Source: Perkinsus olseni
Taxonomy: Eukaryota > Perkinsozoa > Perkinsida > Perkinsidae
Assembly (NCBI GenBank): GCA_013115135.1
Contig: JABANP010000525.1
Coordinates: forward strand, 1 to 36,168
Direction of reading: 5' to 3'
DNA length: 36,168 nt
A program made the translations under genes and the position numbers. The number at the start of each line of letters is the position of its first letter. The first letter of the stretch is position 1. Below, in pieces: positions 10,201 through 20,700 of this stretch. The notes below the pieces were generated by a model. The model searched no databases and was not told where the DNA came from. It saw nothing but the letters and a program-made list of their open reading frames with translations.

Positions 10201-12571
10201 CTTTACTGGATAGGTCAAGGGCAGGTTCAGGTTTGGAGTCAAGTACTTGAAGAAATTTGGGCCAGTTTGTGCGTGATGGGTACCTTTTACCTCTGTGTAC
10301 TTTACCCTCTGTTCCAGTGTCTATTACTGGAACTGATGCCACCAAAGCAAGATGGTCGCCAGAAGTGGGTGACAAGCTATATGTCACGTCATCTAGGTCC
10401 CGTGTAGCTAGCACGTCGATGTATGAGTCGCCGAGGTGGCTCTGAAACGTGGGCTCACAAGGTCTGAAGACATTGAACCCTTCGTGTAGCAGTAGATCTT
10501 CAAGAGGAGCTCCGCGTCTCGATCGGGGATCTCCGTCTGGGAGAGGGGAAGGCGACCACAGAGGCGAGTGAGCATTGCTGTCGCCAGCTATGACTGCCGC
10601 CTCACTGTCTTCAAGGAGTGTTGCAACGTTCAAAACTGTTTCGTTGCTGGGAAGCAGCTTATCTGCATAGAAGCAGAGAATTCGCAGCTTGGCTGGTGGG
10701 CCATTGGAACGTGGTAGAAGTATATCAACTGACACTATGTCTGGGCACTTGCTGGTCTGGCATATGGTCATGGTTTTTGGGACAAGGATGATGGCTCGTG
10801 TCCACTCACGAGCACCAGGGAGGGCCTTAGCATTGGCCTCACACTTGACAACATTATACTGCCGGTGAGAGTCTTTTAGGGTCTGTGGAGGTTCTTGGAC
10901 CAGGAAAACTCTGTCGGAGTCACACTGCAGGTTGAGGAGAGAGCTGTTCAGTATCTCATCTAGGACACCCCAGCTTCGGTTACAGTTCACAGAAATGATT
11001 TTGATCAGTTTTTTCGACCCGCTGTTGTTCGGTTGGGTCATTAATTGACACCCCTCGTCGACATCAGCGACGAGGGTTGCAGAGTCGACTGCGAGGTTAA
11101 TGTCTTGGGTGATGTTATCCGAGGCATCAATGCCAGTAACCCCAGTGTTTCCAGTAGGGATGGTGTGCCAGACAGGTTTGCAGCAGTGCTCCACCGCAGA
11201 ATGCGGTCCATGGCAATTGCTGCATTTACGTGGCCCCTTGTAGAAACGAGGAAAGGTGCATACTTCCAGAGCATGCTGCCCACCGCACCGAGCGCATTCA
11301 ACCTCGAAAGGGCAATCAGTTAGACCTTTGAGTTGATGGTACTTGCCGCATTTGTAGCACAGCCCTCCTTTCTTGGAGAGTTTAATGGCTCTGCAGCTGC
11401 AGAGACCTAGGAACACCCTTCCAGAACTGGCTACAGCTTTCAGTGTTTCCACCGGACCTTTAATGATCGCATACCTGTCACGATTGCAGACTATGCTCAG
11501 CCTAGTCGTATCCACATTGTTCTTGCTGGCTAGATCTTTCATCAGAATATCCCGCACATCCTGACCCGATGGGTACATGATTTTAACAGTTAAGGTCTTT
11601 TTAGGGACCTCTTTCACCACCAGAGTGGTATCCGTGGAGACGGCGGCAATGGCCGCGTTCCATTGGTCTCTGTTTGGTAGGATCAGGCCTACCCCACCAC
11701 CAATGGCTATGGTTTTGGTCACTCTAAGCTGACTGAGCAGGGAACTCGCCTTACTGGCGAGTTCCTTGAACTCATTTTCAGTTAGGGTCTCCCAGTGTCC
11801 GTTTGGCTGTACCTTGCTTTTGTGAGACAGGCAAAGAATGGTCCCATCCTGATTTCCAGTGTCCGTGCTACGGCTCTCGCTCGCGCGAGACGCAGCCCTC
11901 TGTCTGCTACTACTTCTCTTCCTCGCGTTTCCCCCTACCGGCACATTTCCACGTGAGCTGCTGCTTGGGGCTTGTGCGACTCGTCGGGCATTCCGCTGAA
12001 CTCGCCATCCTCCTGTAACGGTGGGTCCTGTTGTGGTAGTGGTGGTAGCAACAGCGTCGCCTATGCATAGGAGATTATCTGTAGATGATGCGGCATCTCC
12101 TTCGGCAGTGGAGCGGAGAATTTCAATATCTTCCGAGGCTCTCCTTTTCTTGCGGCCTGGGGTCGAGATACAACAAGAACTTTCAGTTGAAGCAGCCGAG
12201 ACTGCATGCTTAGATTTTTCAAGCTCAGCACGAAGGCTGGCAACTTCTAGCGACAATTTCAGTATTTCACTATCCTTAGAAGATTGCGATTCCAGTTGCG
12301 AAAGCCATCTACTACGCAGTTCATTACTAACACCGAGAAGGGATATTCCTGCTCCTTTCGGCCATACGCATTTACGTTTAGAATAAAATTCCGTGACGAT
12401 TGCGAACCATTCCAATAGTCCATCAATGTTACCTTTCAAATCTACATGGGGTACCTCAAGAGGTGCTTTTCTTCCGCGTGTTTCTTCCTCGTCGGTTGAC
12501 TGTGAGGCCGCGCTTCCCCGTGGAGGAGGCGGTGGGCAGGCCTTGGAGCCGGGAGCCGAGGATTTTGCCAT
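7259..12571 (-). CDS. LINE polyprotein: CCHC fingers, endonuclease, reverse transcriptase, RNase H
   Basis: The first ATG in frame is at 12571 (MAKSSAPGSK); the frame stays open upstream to about 12616, so the full frame would be up to 1785 residues. Numbering here is from 12616. A charged N-terminal region is followed by zinc knuckles near 420-480 (CYKCGKYH, CARCGGQH, CSNCHGPH). Next comes an APE-like endonuclease from about 538 (SVNCNRS, FLVQEPPQ, AGDSNAHSPLW, GDHLALV). The reverse transcriptase centres on YADDICAKI near 1197. An RNase H has FYSDGS near 1467, then ELAG, CLDSLAAI and RGHQGYLYNELSD near 1590, which supplies its acidic residues. A C-terminal zinc motif CRYCCGPSEDLAHFFSC lies near 1708. 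Together these nick target DNA, prime reverse transcription from the nick and copy the element. Unlike the second LINE here, gag-like and pol-like parts are one continuous frame. I see no missing catalytic residue. Confidence 0.93.
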   Translation of the reverse strand: MAKSSAPGSKACPPPPPRGSAASQSTDEEETRGRKAPLEVPHVDLKGNIDGLLEWFAIVTEFYSKRKCVWPKGAGISLLGVSNELRSRWLSQLESQSSKDSEILKLSLEVASLRAELEKSKHAVSAASTESSCCISTPGRKKRRASEDIEILRSTAEGDAASSTDNLLCIGDAVATTTTTTGPTVTGGWRVQRNARRVAQAPSSSSRGNVPVGGNARKRSSSRQRAASRASESRSTDTGNQDGTILCLSHKSKVQPNGHWETLTENEFKELASKASSLLSQLRVTKTIAIGGGVGLILPNRDQWNAAIAAVSTDTTLVVKEVPKKTLTVKIMYPSGQDVRDILMKDLASKNNVDTTRLSIVCNRDRYAIIKGPVETLKAVASSGRVFLGLCSCRAIKLSKKGGLCYKCGKYHQLKGLTDCPFEVECARCGGQHALEVCTFPRFYKGPRKCSNCHGPHSAVEHCCKPVWHTIPTGNTGVTGIDASDNITQDINLAVDSATLVADVDEGCQLMTQPNNSGSKKLIKIISVNCNRSWGVLDEILNSSLLNLQCDSDRVFLVQEPPQTLKDSHRQYNVVKCEANAKALPGAREWTRAIILVPKTMTICQTSKCPDIVSVDILLPRSNGPPAKLRILCFYADKLLPSNETVLNVATLLEDSEAAVIAGDSNAHSPLWSPSPLPDGDPRSRRGAPLEDLLLHEGFNVFRPCEPTFQSHLGDSYIDVLATRDLDDVTYSLSPTSGDHLALVASVPVIDTGTEGKVHRGKRYPSRTNWPKFLQVLDSKPEPALDLSSKENLDTYARLLDERLSLAVIRSTPRAHPGQTDGKRSRPSWWHKGLDKLRKEYHSFRASIRSRNREDRDRHTCQAETDHVKKLKRKYFNAVKKAKLDSVERDLLSMDETGMHKRFKTRPPCLATYDSAEILDHFFGLNEECPPSPVAVNPDPPQTLLDDLGGEITDQDIEPVLSSLATRKSCGWDQIFNEHIQYASKNSSWFKPAFRKMVTAILNLGHFPRIFKRSDLCMIYKNNGKTGSKAWRPVALMSCLGKTAEAAIKMRLVASLGPTPAHIHGYSSGRSTTTAVDYISGLVFDPRHERMVTTTFDVSSAFDKISFGHIIDEVVAITENPAWGCLLNSYLHGHQIFLDNRHTFRTAGVAQGGVLAPICFAAATWRMGDRLQALTGPYRIRVAIYADDICAKIIANGILGLSQGLKDAVSVIKPWTDRADLHLDPSKNETITDSEITSALLKDHLEDTDIHYIAENTKPCIKWLGLWLTPHNNWRTHIDYAFGKGKRALSMLRRLLVKDWDFSPKLALLAWKTHVIPTLLYGSEIWGGTASRKWYIEKCTKLEAVFARKLFGLPRSAPTDLASRMLATVCEPIWVQARLRFACYKLHKVGSTQAPLSDNTRKILEGWGVDSIDDRETLCTPVDGISVSPPTGVVFNVENGEPPNPPKRSTLCFYSDGSVVDRGNVAAKTGCGVIRCNPDAPHGYEGKSFNTGPYSNIAQCELAGIDNCLQWAHQLPQDQSDLYICLDSLAAIRGVQKAFNQRNSRCTELVHSIIQKTDAWVEHADGKVLYWWVRGHQGYLYNELSDVFAARGARAGASTMTHIVRKPLSCTKGQIINTAHHEMEEHWRKVRCTRAVSRIGLGLGRKQLLKIVKTALKWGAKDRRRLAELISFHSSTRHYRQHLTSTVIDTKCRYCCGPSEDLAHFFSCPAVKLSRIRRKIWPDHYSVDFLSGERTSRGMALIRDSLVGAGETGLNRVRRFLRMVAPSWKE

Positions 12572-12626
12572 TTCGGAAGTTTGTGAGCCGTAAGTGCGCA
12601 AAGGGGGCGCAAACAAGCTTGAAGTA

Positions 12627-12917
<291 letters not shown>

Positions 12918-12921
12918 GTGT

Positions 12922-12976
12922 CACGGGTGGCAAATTGGGGCGCTCCGGTGGGATTTTTCCTATAGCTGATTGAAGT
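12922..12976 (+). repeat. Left terminal inverted repeat of the 9.0-kb transposon
   Basis: Identical over 55 nt to the reverse complement of 21882-21936. Its inner 9 nt (GATTGAAGT) are also the first 9 nt of the nested transposon's TIR. Confidence 0.93.
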
Positions 12977-13097
12977 TGGCTATTCGATAGAGTGAACGGC
13001 GCTGAACAAGAATATGTGCTCAATTCTATCTGTAGGCGTGCTAAAATCCAAAATTTGTCACTTCACCGTTTTTCCACCTTCTCTGTGCAATCGTGCG
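12968..13097 (+). repeat. Left TIR of the nested transposon
   Basis: 130 nt, reverse-complementary to 15631-15760 with two differences (G/A at the GGCGCTG site and C/T in CCTTCTCTG). Confidence 0.93.
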
Positions 13098-13209
13098 TAC
13101 TGCCGAGGTTTTATCGTCGAACTACAGCCCATAACTAAAGCAATACCAATCAAAATTGAAAGAGTCGCGACAACTACGATAAGTATGATAAAATACGATG
13201 TGAAACGAG

Positions 13210-15441
13210 CTACTCTGGCTTGTCGAATCCGTCTAAGCCTTGCTCCTCACTTGTGCTACTGTAATCGGAGATCTCATCAGAGCCCTCAGCTTCGCAAGAC
13301 TTCATGCCGCCCATGCTCCGCTGGGCTTCATCCCACTGCAGGTTCCAGTTGTAGGTAACCATACAGTCTATAAGTCGCTGACTGAAAAGCTCGTTATCCG
13401 CGTTGACCTTGAACCGCTGATTCCAAACGCGTTGAAGCCTGGCATGCAGAGACTCTCCAGATTGTTCTGAAGATAATCCTAAGCCCACGTCATCATCGGC
13501 CTCGTAGTTCTCAAGGTATTCCACCACGTGATCGCAAAGGATGTGTACCTTAGGCGTCCATGTCAGACCCGTGTTTGACCAGGCACTTCGAAAGGCCACG
13601 ATAGAATCCCGCCAACCAGCCTGCCTTGTCAGACCGAAGCACATGTCCTTTACGACCTTCAGAGCTTTTAAAGCTGTCACATAGACTTCAGCGCTTGCCG
13701 CAAAGGGGATTTCGTCATCGTAAACCGCGTCCAGGAGACGCGAGCAGCCATTACCCTCGAGAGCACCGTCGAAGTACGATGAACGCCTGATACCACGGGC
13801 CACGAGGGATTCACGATGCCGGCTATCAAGCGTTCGATTTCCTTGTGTATACCCGTTGTCCGAAGGTCGGGCAGCGTCATACAACTTGTTCGTTATACCC
13901 AACAGCAAGTGTAGTGGGGAGAGCGACAAAATTTCCATGGGGGATTCCTCCCAAGCAACCACAGGCTCGCTGACGACGCTGTTCCGATCACCACCGGCCC
14001 TGAGATCCTCGATATGATCCCGCCAACATCGCGGTTCAGCAGGAAACCCAGTGCATGGTGTTCCCTTCTCATAAAGACAGAATGGGCAGGGGTACTTGCA
14101 GGACGCCATCCGTATTCCAACTATCAGTGCTGCAACCTTCAGGTCGCAGGCGATCTGCTTCGGCATACCGAGGCCGAATAACGACTTGATGGGCTGCAGT
14201 CCGAAGAGAACGCCCAGGTTATGACGCGTCTCTGCTGCCTGACCCAGACCGATGACGAACGTCTTCAGAACGCTGTTGGGACTAGGATGGTATGCACAGC
14301 CATCATCCATCGAGACGATGTTGACCGACAGCTTGAGGAATTGCTGACCTCCATCAAACTGTAGTTTGAGTCTCGTAATGCGATCAGCTTGGCCACCTGT
14401 CACCGTATGCAGTAAACCGTTCACATCGTTGCAGAACCCGAAGGGAGTTGGGGCTGGAGACGCTTGCGAGTCTGCTTGCAGCATGAAGTTCTCGGATACA
14501 AAGAGGGGCCCAAAGACATCCCACTTCTCATTCAACGCTTTGGATAGGCCACCGGGAGGAAAAGCGATACCCTCGCACCTCAGGATACTGCAGAGCTTAC
14601 GAGCACTGCTTTTCCCAAGTCCGAGATGCCCCAGCCGCAAGAGGTCACGAGCTCCTTCCTCGCTCAGCTGCTTGGTCGGTTGCCCGTCTCCGCGATAAGG
14701 AAAGGAGGACAGCCCAAGATAGTGATGAGAATCTGTCCTACTCCCCAGTGAGACAACCTCATTGTTCGCCAAACTCTGGGAAAACTCGTCATTAAGGCGC
14801 CTCACCAAAAACTTATCGGTGTATCCCCTCGCGTCAATACGCTCTGCAAAGCCTTCCCCGGCCTCCGCGGAACAATGCGGGCGCTTCTTAACTCGCTCGC
14901 AAAGAAGGTCGTCATGCCGGTCTGCAGGCGTAGAACACTTCGAGCATATCAGCTTCGGCGGTGACTGCTCAAGAGGGCGGCCAGGCTTGGGCAGCACCGA
15001 GTGAGCTCGCTCCAAGGCATTGCTCTTGGGAGAAGATGCAATCTTACACACCAGGCACCGACGCTGGTCAGAACAGAACTTGGAGCTACGAGTCGATAGG
15101 TGATCTTCGTTAGTATGCATCGCATCGACCAGGAATCGCTTTTGCTCAATCCAAGTCGAGTAGTCCACCTTCTGGGTGACGAAGTCGCTCAGCCGAGTCT
15201 GGCACGTTGGGCAGAGCACCTTGGGTAAGCGAAGGTTGGTTACTTCGAGGTTGAAGTCGATCTGGTAGTACTCGAGGGCGCGGGTGCATACCAAGGACGT
15301 AGGCGGATTGGCACGGGCTTTGTTCTTGGCTATTGGCACACGGAAGAAGCATAAACGACATACACGATAGAGTCTGTCCAAGTGGTAGCTATCACTCGTA
15401 GCAGAAACCTCTGGAGGGATCACCATGGATGGTTGAGTCAT
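13210..15441 (-). CDS. Transposase-like protein of unassigned superfamily, 743 residues
   Basis: A single uninterrupted frame lies 189 nt inside the right TIR, so it is presumably the transposase that cuts and moves this element. The N-terminus has paired cysteines arranged like a DNA-binding zinc finger (CRLCFF near residue 30, CPTC near 80), then CLVC and CSKC pairs. Candidate catalytic acids are VSMDDGCAYH near 378, IACDLKVAALIVG near 432 and SSEQSGESLH near 658. A zinc-binding PCPFC near 455 lies after the second Asp, a layout seen in several DDE/D transposase groups, including CACTA-like ones. The stretch LHLLLGITNKLYDAA and the motif GLGLSSEQSGESLHARL resemble uncharacterised proteins of animals and protists that I cannot name with confidence. 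The ATG at 15426 follows an in-frame codon at 15441. The frame has no break, so the element could be recent. Confidence 0.8.
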   Translation of the reverse strand: MTQPSMVIPPEVSATSDSYHLDRLYRVCRLCFFRVPIAKNKARANPPTSLVCTRALEYYQIDFNLEVTNLRLPKVLCPTCQTRLSDFVTQKVDYSTWIEQKRFLVDAMHTNEDHLSTRSSKFCSDQRRCLVCKIASSPKSNALERAHSVLPKPGRPLEQSPPKLICSKCSTPADRHDDLLCERVKKRPHCSAEAGEGFAERIDARGYTDKFLVRRLNDEFSQSLANNEVVSLGSRTDSHHYLGLSSFPYRGDGQPTKQLSEEGARDLLRLGHLGLGKSSARKLCSILRCEGIAFPPGGLSKALNEKWDVFGPLFVSENFMLQADSQASPAPTPFGFCNDVNGLLHTVTGGQADRITRLKLQFDGGQQFLKLSVNIVSMDDGCAYHPSPNSVLKTFVIGLGQAAETRHNLGVLFGLQPIKSLFGLGMPKQIACDLKVAALIVGIRMASCKYPCPFCLYEKGTPCTGFPAEPRCWRDHIEDLRAGGDRNSVVSEPVVAWEESPMEILSLSPLHLLLGITNKLYDAARPSDNGYTQGNRTLDSRHRESLVARGIRRSSYFDGALEGNGCSRLLDAVYDDEIPFAASAEVYVTALKALKVVKDMCFGLTRQAGWRDSIVAFRSAWSNTGLTWTPKVHILCDHVVEYLENYEADDDVGLGLSSEQSGESLHARLQRVWNQRFKVNADNELFSQRLIDCMVTYNWNLQWDEAQRSMGGMKSCEAEGSDEISDYSSTSEEQGLDGFDKPE

Positions 15442-15569
15442 TTGTTGGGTTGGGTTGAAATGGAATATTTGCTCGCGTCTTCAGCGTAGTCTAGGTTGAG
15501 TGGTTCAAGGTTCGCGCTAGCGTGGCGGTTGGAACCCGTTGCGCGTTCGCATCAGAGGTGGTTATGACA

Positions 15570-15586
15570 CTGTGTCATTGACACAG
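15570..15586. repeat. Small palindrome upstream of the nested transposase gene
   Basis: CTGTGTCATTGACACAG has 7-bp arms around ATT. It lies about 130 nt upstream of the transposase start, between start and TIR, where promoter or transposase-binding sites would be expected. No function is shown. Confidence 0.4.
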
Positions 15587-15630
15587 GGGTCCTCTGTTCT
15601 CAAAATTGTTTCTGAACTTGGTGCCGTGAG

Positions 15631-15760
15631 CGCACGATTGCACAGAAAAGGTGGAAAAACGGTGAAGTGACAAATTTTGGATTTTAGCACGCCTACAGAT
15701 AGAATTGAGCACATATTCTTGTTCAGCGTCGTTCACTCTATCGAATAGCCAACTTCAATC
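15631..15760 (-). repeat. Right TIR of the nested transposon
   Basis: Reverse complement of 12968-13097 with two mismatches. It is followed directly by outer-element sequence GGGTAAAATGC. Confidence 0.93.
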
Positions 15761-17733
15761 GGGTAAAATGCTTTTCGCAACTCGGGTGCGATTTTGCAAC
15801 ACTCGATTTCTACAACAGTTGCCTTTCTCTACGCGATGTTCCTAACTTTTGCAGATCGTGTTAGCGGTTGCAAAAGTTTTTACTGGAACGCTTTTGCAAC
15901 CGGTCATGTTGCGAAAGGTGGTGCTTGCGATAGTGTGAGACATGCTTTCCTACCTTTTCGGTTTCGCGTTCTTTTTCTGGCGACCATATCTAGCGGTCTC
16001 TGTAGCTTCTCTTTGTGCTCCGCGGTTTGTCCATCACCGAAATTCATACTGCAAGTTTACGAGACCTCACGTTGCCGGCGAAAGGCTCTGGTTTTCCCTG
16101 ATACTTCATGCCATGAAGCTCATGGGACTTGTGACTTGCAGCCCCTGAGTTCTGCTTACTGCGTCTTTACCCTTTCAGTCGAGCCCAGTCTTTTCAATCT
16201 TCTGGGAGCTTCGAGGCTACGAAATCTCGAATATCAGCGCCTACATTCTGTGGTAACTCGCCCCCGACAGACTGCCGTCGACAGCTGATGAAAGCCTCCT
16301 GGGTATCATTCGGAAAGTGCGGCAAACAGTTCATGACTTTAGGATAGAGGCTCTACGCTAGAGTTTCTACCGTACAACTTTGTTCAAATCCTGACTCAAC
16401 ACTACGCAGTGCGTAGTACGCACAAGACTTTCGATGCTATCTGATTGAATCAGACTTATTCTGCTACCCGCCCCTCTTGTTTCGGGGGTCAGCGTCGCGA
16501 TGCAACATCCTGGCAAGGGTAAATTACATGGATAATCCCAATTCAACTCTGTACGTTCGTACTATAAACATATGGTATTGTATCACTGGCGCACTGTGGA
16601 GCAGGTGACGCGGAGCATGGCAGCAATGATTGAGTCGGACATTCAGTTTAGTAGGTTAACTTTGGTGGCCTTCTGCGGATTGGCTGAAGTTCGATCCGCG
16701 GCATAATCATTTTTCAGTCATTTTCCCTGCTTTTTAGCGAACAGTCGAACGAAATGAACAATTCAACAGAGAGAGCGAGCTGCGCCCTTCGGATCGAAGC
16801 CCTAGTTGCTATACAGCGGACACCCGAAGTAGCACGCGGCGGCCTCGCCGAGGAATGCGTCGAAGCAGCTTTTGCGCGATCTCGGGCATTGAGAGCTCCT
16901 TGAACCCTTGGGAATGCACAGTGTGCATCGCATGCTGCCCGCGAAAAGAAAAACCGGGCGGCCCGGTCCGGGCCTTAAAAAGCCAAGTAGGCTTAGCCTA
17001 CCTATCGACAATGCTGCAATTCTCTCTAACTGTAAACCCACTCTACTTCTGCTCAACCCTCGTCACAGGGCCCGCGGTGAACGACATAACTATCGTTTCG
17101 GCACCTAATCCACGGCCGGCGCAATCGGAACAAACGCTCTTAATTGAACTGCACTGCTCAGTTTTTCTTCTCTGGCGGCCTTGCCGTTTCATGACATGAG
17201 CATGCCTTCAGCCTTGCACCATTCAACACAAGGAAGTCGATGTGCTGCAGGCTTCAGAGTCCCGAGAGCCTTCTCCTGCATGTAATATCCGGCATCATTT
17301 GGAAACTCCAAATTGGAATATTGCGTCGCCACAATACTAGTATTCGGACTCCACTACCTGCTGCTACAGTTTCCTCATGGATAGGGCATGCTTCGGCGCT
17401 ATCCGTCCGCTCGTGGTGAAGTTTTCAAGGCTTCATGTTCGCGATTGTCCTGGATCTCGATCTCTCACAAAATGAAGTCACTTCATTGAGCTATCCGTGA
17501 GGTGGTTCAAAATAACACTTCATTAAAGTTTTATTTTGAACCACCTCACGGATAGCTTTGGACCTGACTTTGAGTGATCTAAATTCGTGAAACTTGTGTG
17601 AACCTTCGGTGAGATAGTGAAACGATTAAGGCTTCAACCGTTGAAGTTCAACGTGTCCCAAACTCTAAGCTCGAGCGTCGCTTCCGACCTTAGTTACCTC
17701 TTCTTCAATTCTACCGTCGAGTCGATTAAGCTC
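15761..17733. other. Left subterminal region of the 9.0-kb transposon, no gene recognised
   Basis: Nearly 2 kb. The first ~170 nt are dense in CGCAAC, TTTTGCAAC and GTTGCAAAAG motifs in both orientations, like the opposite end of the element. The rest has mid-length open frames on both strands (e.g. 15794-16288) with no recognisable domain or coding signature. A long perfect hairpin at 17489-17557 is listed separately. Promoter and 5' UTR of the Mutator-like gene should lie in its last part. Confidence 0.5.
17489..17557. repeat. 27-bp perfect inverted repeat with 15-nt loop
   Basis: Arms 17489-17515 and 17531-17557 are exact reverse complements (left arm starts AGCTATCCGTGAGGTGG). Just before it AATGAAGTCACTTCATT (17471-17487) is another palindrome. 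Both lie about 180-260 nt upstream of the transposase ATG at 17734. They could form a cruciform or RNA hairpin, or mark the remnant of a foldback element. Confidence 0.85.
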
Positions 17734-20700
17734 ATGAGCGCCAGCCGTGATCATGGCACCAATCAGGAATGGACATGGAACAAGTCGCGGGGGTACTCCG
17801 GCTGGAATAATGGCAATACATACGATTCGAATGAAGGGGTATGCGGTGGCGGTTCGTATTCGTCGAGGTGGAACGGCTGCGAGGACCCGGGTAACTATAC
17901 TTCATGGAATAAGTCGCGTGAGTATTCCAGCTGGACAAATAGCAATGCGGATGGCTCGAGTAAATGGGCATCCGACACTGGTTCGTACTCGGCAAGGTGG
18001 GACTACTACGAGGACTCGGGTAATGATTCGGAGGAATGGACCGATTGGGCCCACGGCGAAGATGATAGCACCTGGCGTTGGAGCCGAAGGACTAACAGCT
18101 GGGTGAAGTACGACAAGAACTACAGTAACGAGATGGATGCCAACGAAGATCATTATTCCTGGTCCTACAAGGAAGCGAGATCGGATAACGCACTGGTAAG
18201 CAGGTATGACTTCACGCCGTGAAGTTCACGGTTTCGAATCACTATCTCTGAAATGATGTTTTCGATGAACGTGGGATCAGAGTACCGTCATTTTGTTTCT
18301 TCCCTTCATTTAGGGGTCTTCCACAAGTTATTCACATCCAAAAAGTTGGCGAGGCAACTGGACATACGTCGGATCGCTGAAGTTGCGGGAGAAAGAGGTT
18401 CTCAAGGTGAAAGCCCTTAATGATGTGGAGGACCTAGCTGACCGAGTTGCAGCGTCGATGGGGGATTGTAGTAATTTACGGGTCGAGAACACTCGAAAGA
18501 GTGGGGAAGAAGTGACTATGAAGAGTTTGGAGTGCAGGGATCATGATGAATGCAAAGTGCGGATGAGGGCTCTTTTCGAGAGTGGACCGACTGAATCAGA
18601 CGCGCCGGAAATACTTATCTTTCGTAATGATAAATCGCACTCTGAGACAGTCCGGGGGTCTTCTTTGAGTCGATTCTCAACTATTAAACTTTCCGCTGAG
18701 GTTAGATCGAAGATCAAAGTTGCTGTCCGGGCCAATCGCAGTACTACACCAGGAGATCTGTACGCCAAGTTCGTCGCACCCTCTCCTGTTGATTGCCCTA
18801 CTGGTGAAAGTGAAGAAGCCCGAGAGTACCGCAAGCGCTTGAAGCGCCATGTGGCTCACGTGAAGCAGGCAGAAATCCGACAAATGAAGCAAGAGGGCTT
18901 TGAGACCGTCGAGGAATTTTCGAAGACAGTAGCGGATCGGCATTCATGGAGCGAGAGTGATTGGGATACCTGTATGCGATTGCTGCATGGAGGGAAATGT
19001 CTGCAGCCAGGGATGATTCACCTTGGGAGCATGATCGGAGATGAGCACTACAGCATATGCGTGTGTCCTACGGCTGGGGTCGAAAGCTTATACTACTACG
19101 CCAGAGCGGCCGCAAGCAGTAACTCAGCATTGGTTCTATATGCCGATGGACAAGCGTCTACGATTCGTGGGAATGCTGCAATCACTTACACGATAGGAGT
19201 GTCCAAGCTGAACGCTGCAGGCAAGGATGATGAACCATTCTCGGCAAGTCTATGCCCAGTTCTCTTCTGTCTTCTCGATTCCGAGAACAAGGCTTCGCTG
19301 AAAAGCGCTTTCGAGTGTTTTCAAGCGCTACTCCAGAGGGTTGCTTGTAATACTGAAGTTAAAGTTGGAGGTGCCGTTGTCGATTCGGATGTCGCTGCCA
19401 TACAAGCTCTGCGTGAAACATTCGGCGATCGGATCGCCGTACATAGATGCAGATGGCATCGACACCAATCAATCTCCAAGGCAGAAAAATTAACTGCCCT
19501 AGATCGAACTCAAGCGAAGTTCGTCGGGAGTATGCTGGAGCGGGCTGGAGACCCTATCATCTACAAAGGTGTCTTGAAGAGTGCCCTAGCGGACACCAAG
19601 ACTTTCTCCGCGAGGCTTCGTAAGTATCTTGAAACCTCTGCGGAGGAGCGATTTGGCATACCTTACCTCCTACCGGTGTGGTACGACGATAACGGCAAGC
19701 CGTTCATGTTGACAATGGCGTTGGATAATAACATCAGCGAGGCTTTCAATGCCGTGGTGAAGAGGAAGTTGGGCCGTCGGATGGGTACTGGACACGAGGT
19801 GAGCACCAGTTCAAATAATCTTTCACTGAGTTTTATTGCAGGTATATTCCCATTTCCTGGAGACATCGACGATCCTTGATGCGTTATTGACGAGAGGAAC
19901 ATTCGGCAAATATGATGCCATAAGACTACCGTTACTGGATGATAGTGACATTCGAGCTTCAAATCGTCTACCCGGCGCCCTTCTAAGGGTGTCAGAACGG
20001 CTATACCTCGTAGCATCATCCCATCGTAGTCAACAGCAGCTCATGAAGACCGACATTAAGAACTTCGAGGCTCGAAACCACGTCTTACTGAAGCAATGGG
20101 AATCTGCGGTGCTCTCCATATACGCTGTACGCTGGCTCCTGGGCGAGTGGGTATGCCAATGTATCAGCTTCTGTCAAAGCGGGCAGTGCCACCATGTTGG
20201 AATGGTGAACAAGGCTGCTGCTGAATCATCGGCTACTCGATCCAATGTAAGATCCAAGGCAAGGCTATACCGTTCGCATGTGCCAAATGTAACACTCGAG
20301 ATATTGTCAATGACAACTTGTCATTGATAGGTACTGTCCACTAATGACGACCTCAAAGATGCCTCTGCCGACCCGCAAGGTTCCTCGAGCTCTTCTGTAT
20401 GTGAATGACTGTGCCAATCCCGGATTCCTCGTAATCTCACATCAATTCAGGTTTGCTCGCCGAGCCGTCGATCCTTCGGTCGCCACGCAGCTCCATGCAA
20501 CGCAGGGCTGTTACAGGAAGAACGTTCAACATCACTCCGTTCAACATCGCAACGTGCAACACCACAGATGTTCCCGAGCGAATCCTCTAGCGTGAGTTTG
20601 TACCTGCGTCAATAATTCTTTATCTTGTTGCTTCAGGGCTCGTCGAGAACAGGATATCTTGCAACTGGCAACCGAAGAATAGCCGATGGACCATTGAGGA

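Larger units (their letters stand above)
12968..15760 (-). mobile_element. 2.8-kb DNA transposon with 130-bp TIRs nested in the larger element
   Basis: Inverted repeats 12968-13097 and 15631-15760 match over 130 nt with two mismatches and no gaps. They start GATTGAAGTTGGCTATTCG. Between them is a single transposase-like frame on the - strand. The left end overlaps the inner edge of the outer TIR, and the flank to the right (GGGTAAAATGC) matches what should follow GATTGAAGT in the outer element (GGGT at its other end). So the outer GATTGAAGT is either shared with or was replaced by the nested TIR, and no ordinary direct target duplication is visible. Confidence 0.85.

Noticed and set aside
15794..16288. 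164-residue + strand frame inside the transposon
   Set aside because: No domain, cysteine-rich but without pattern, and it starts in the motif-rich subterminal region; likely chance.
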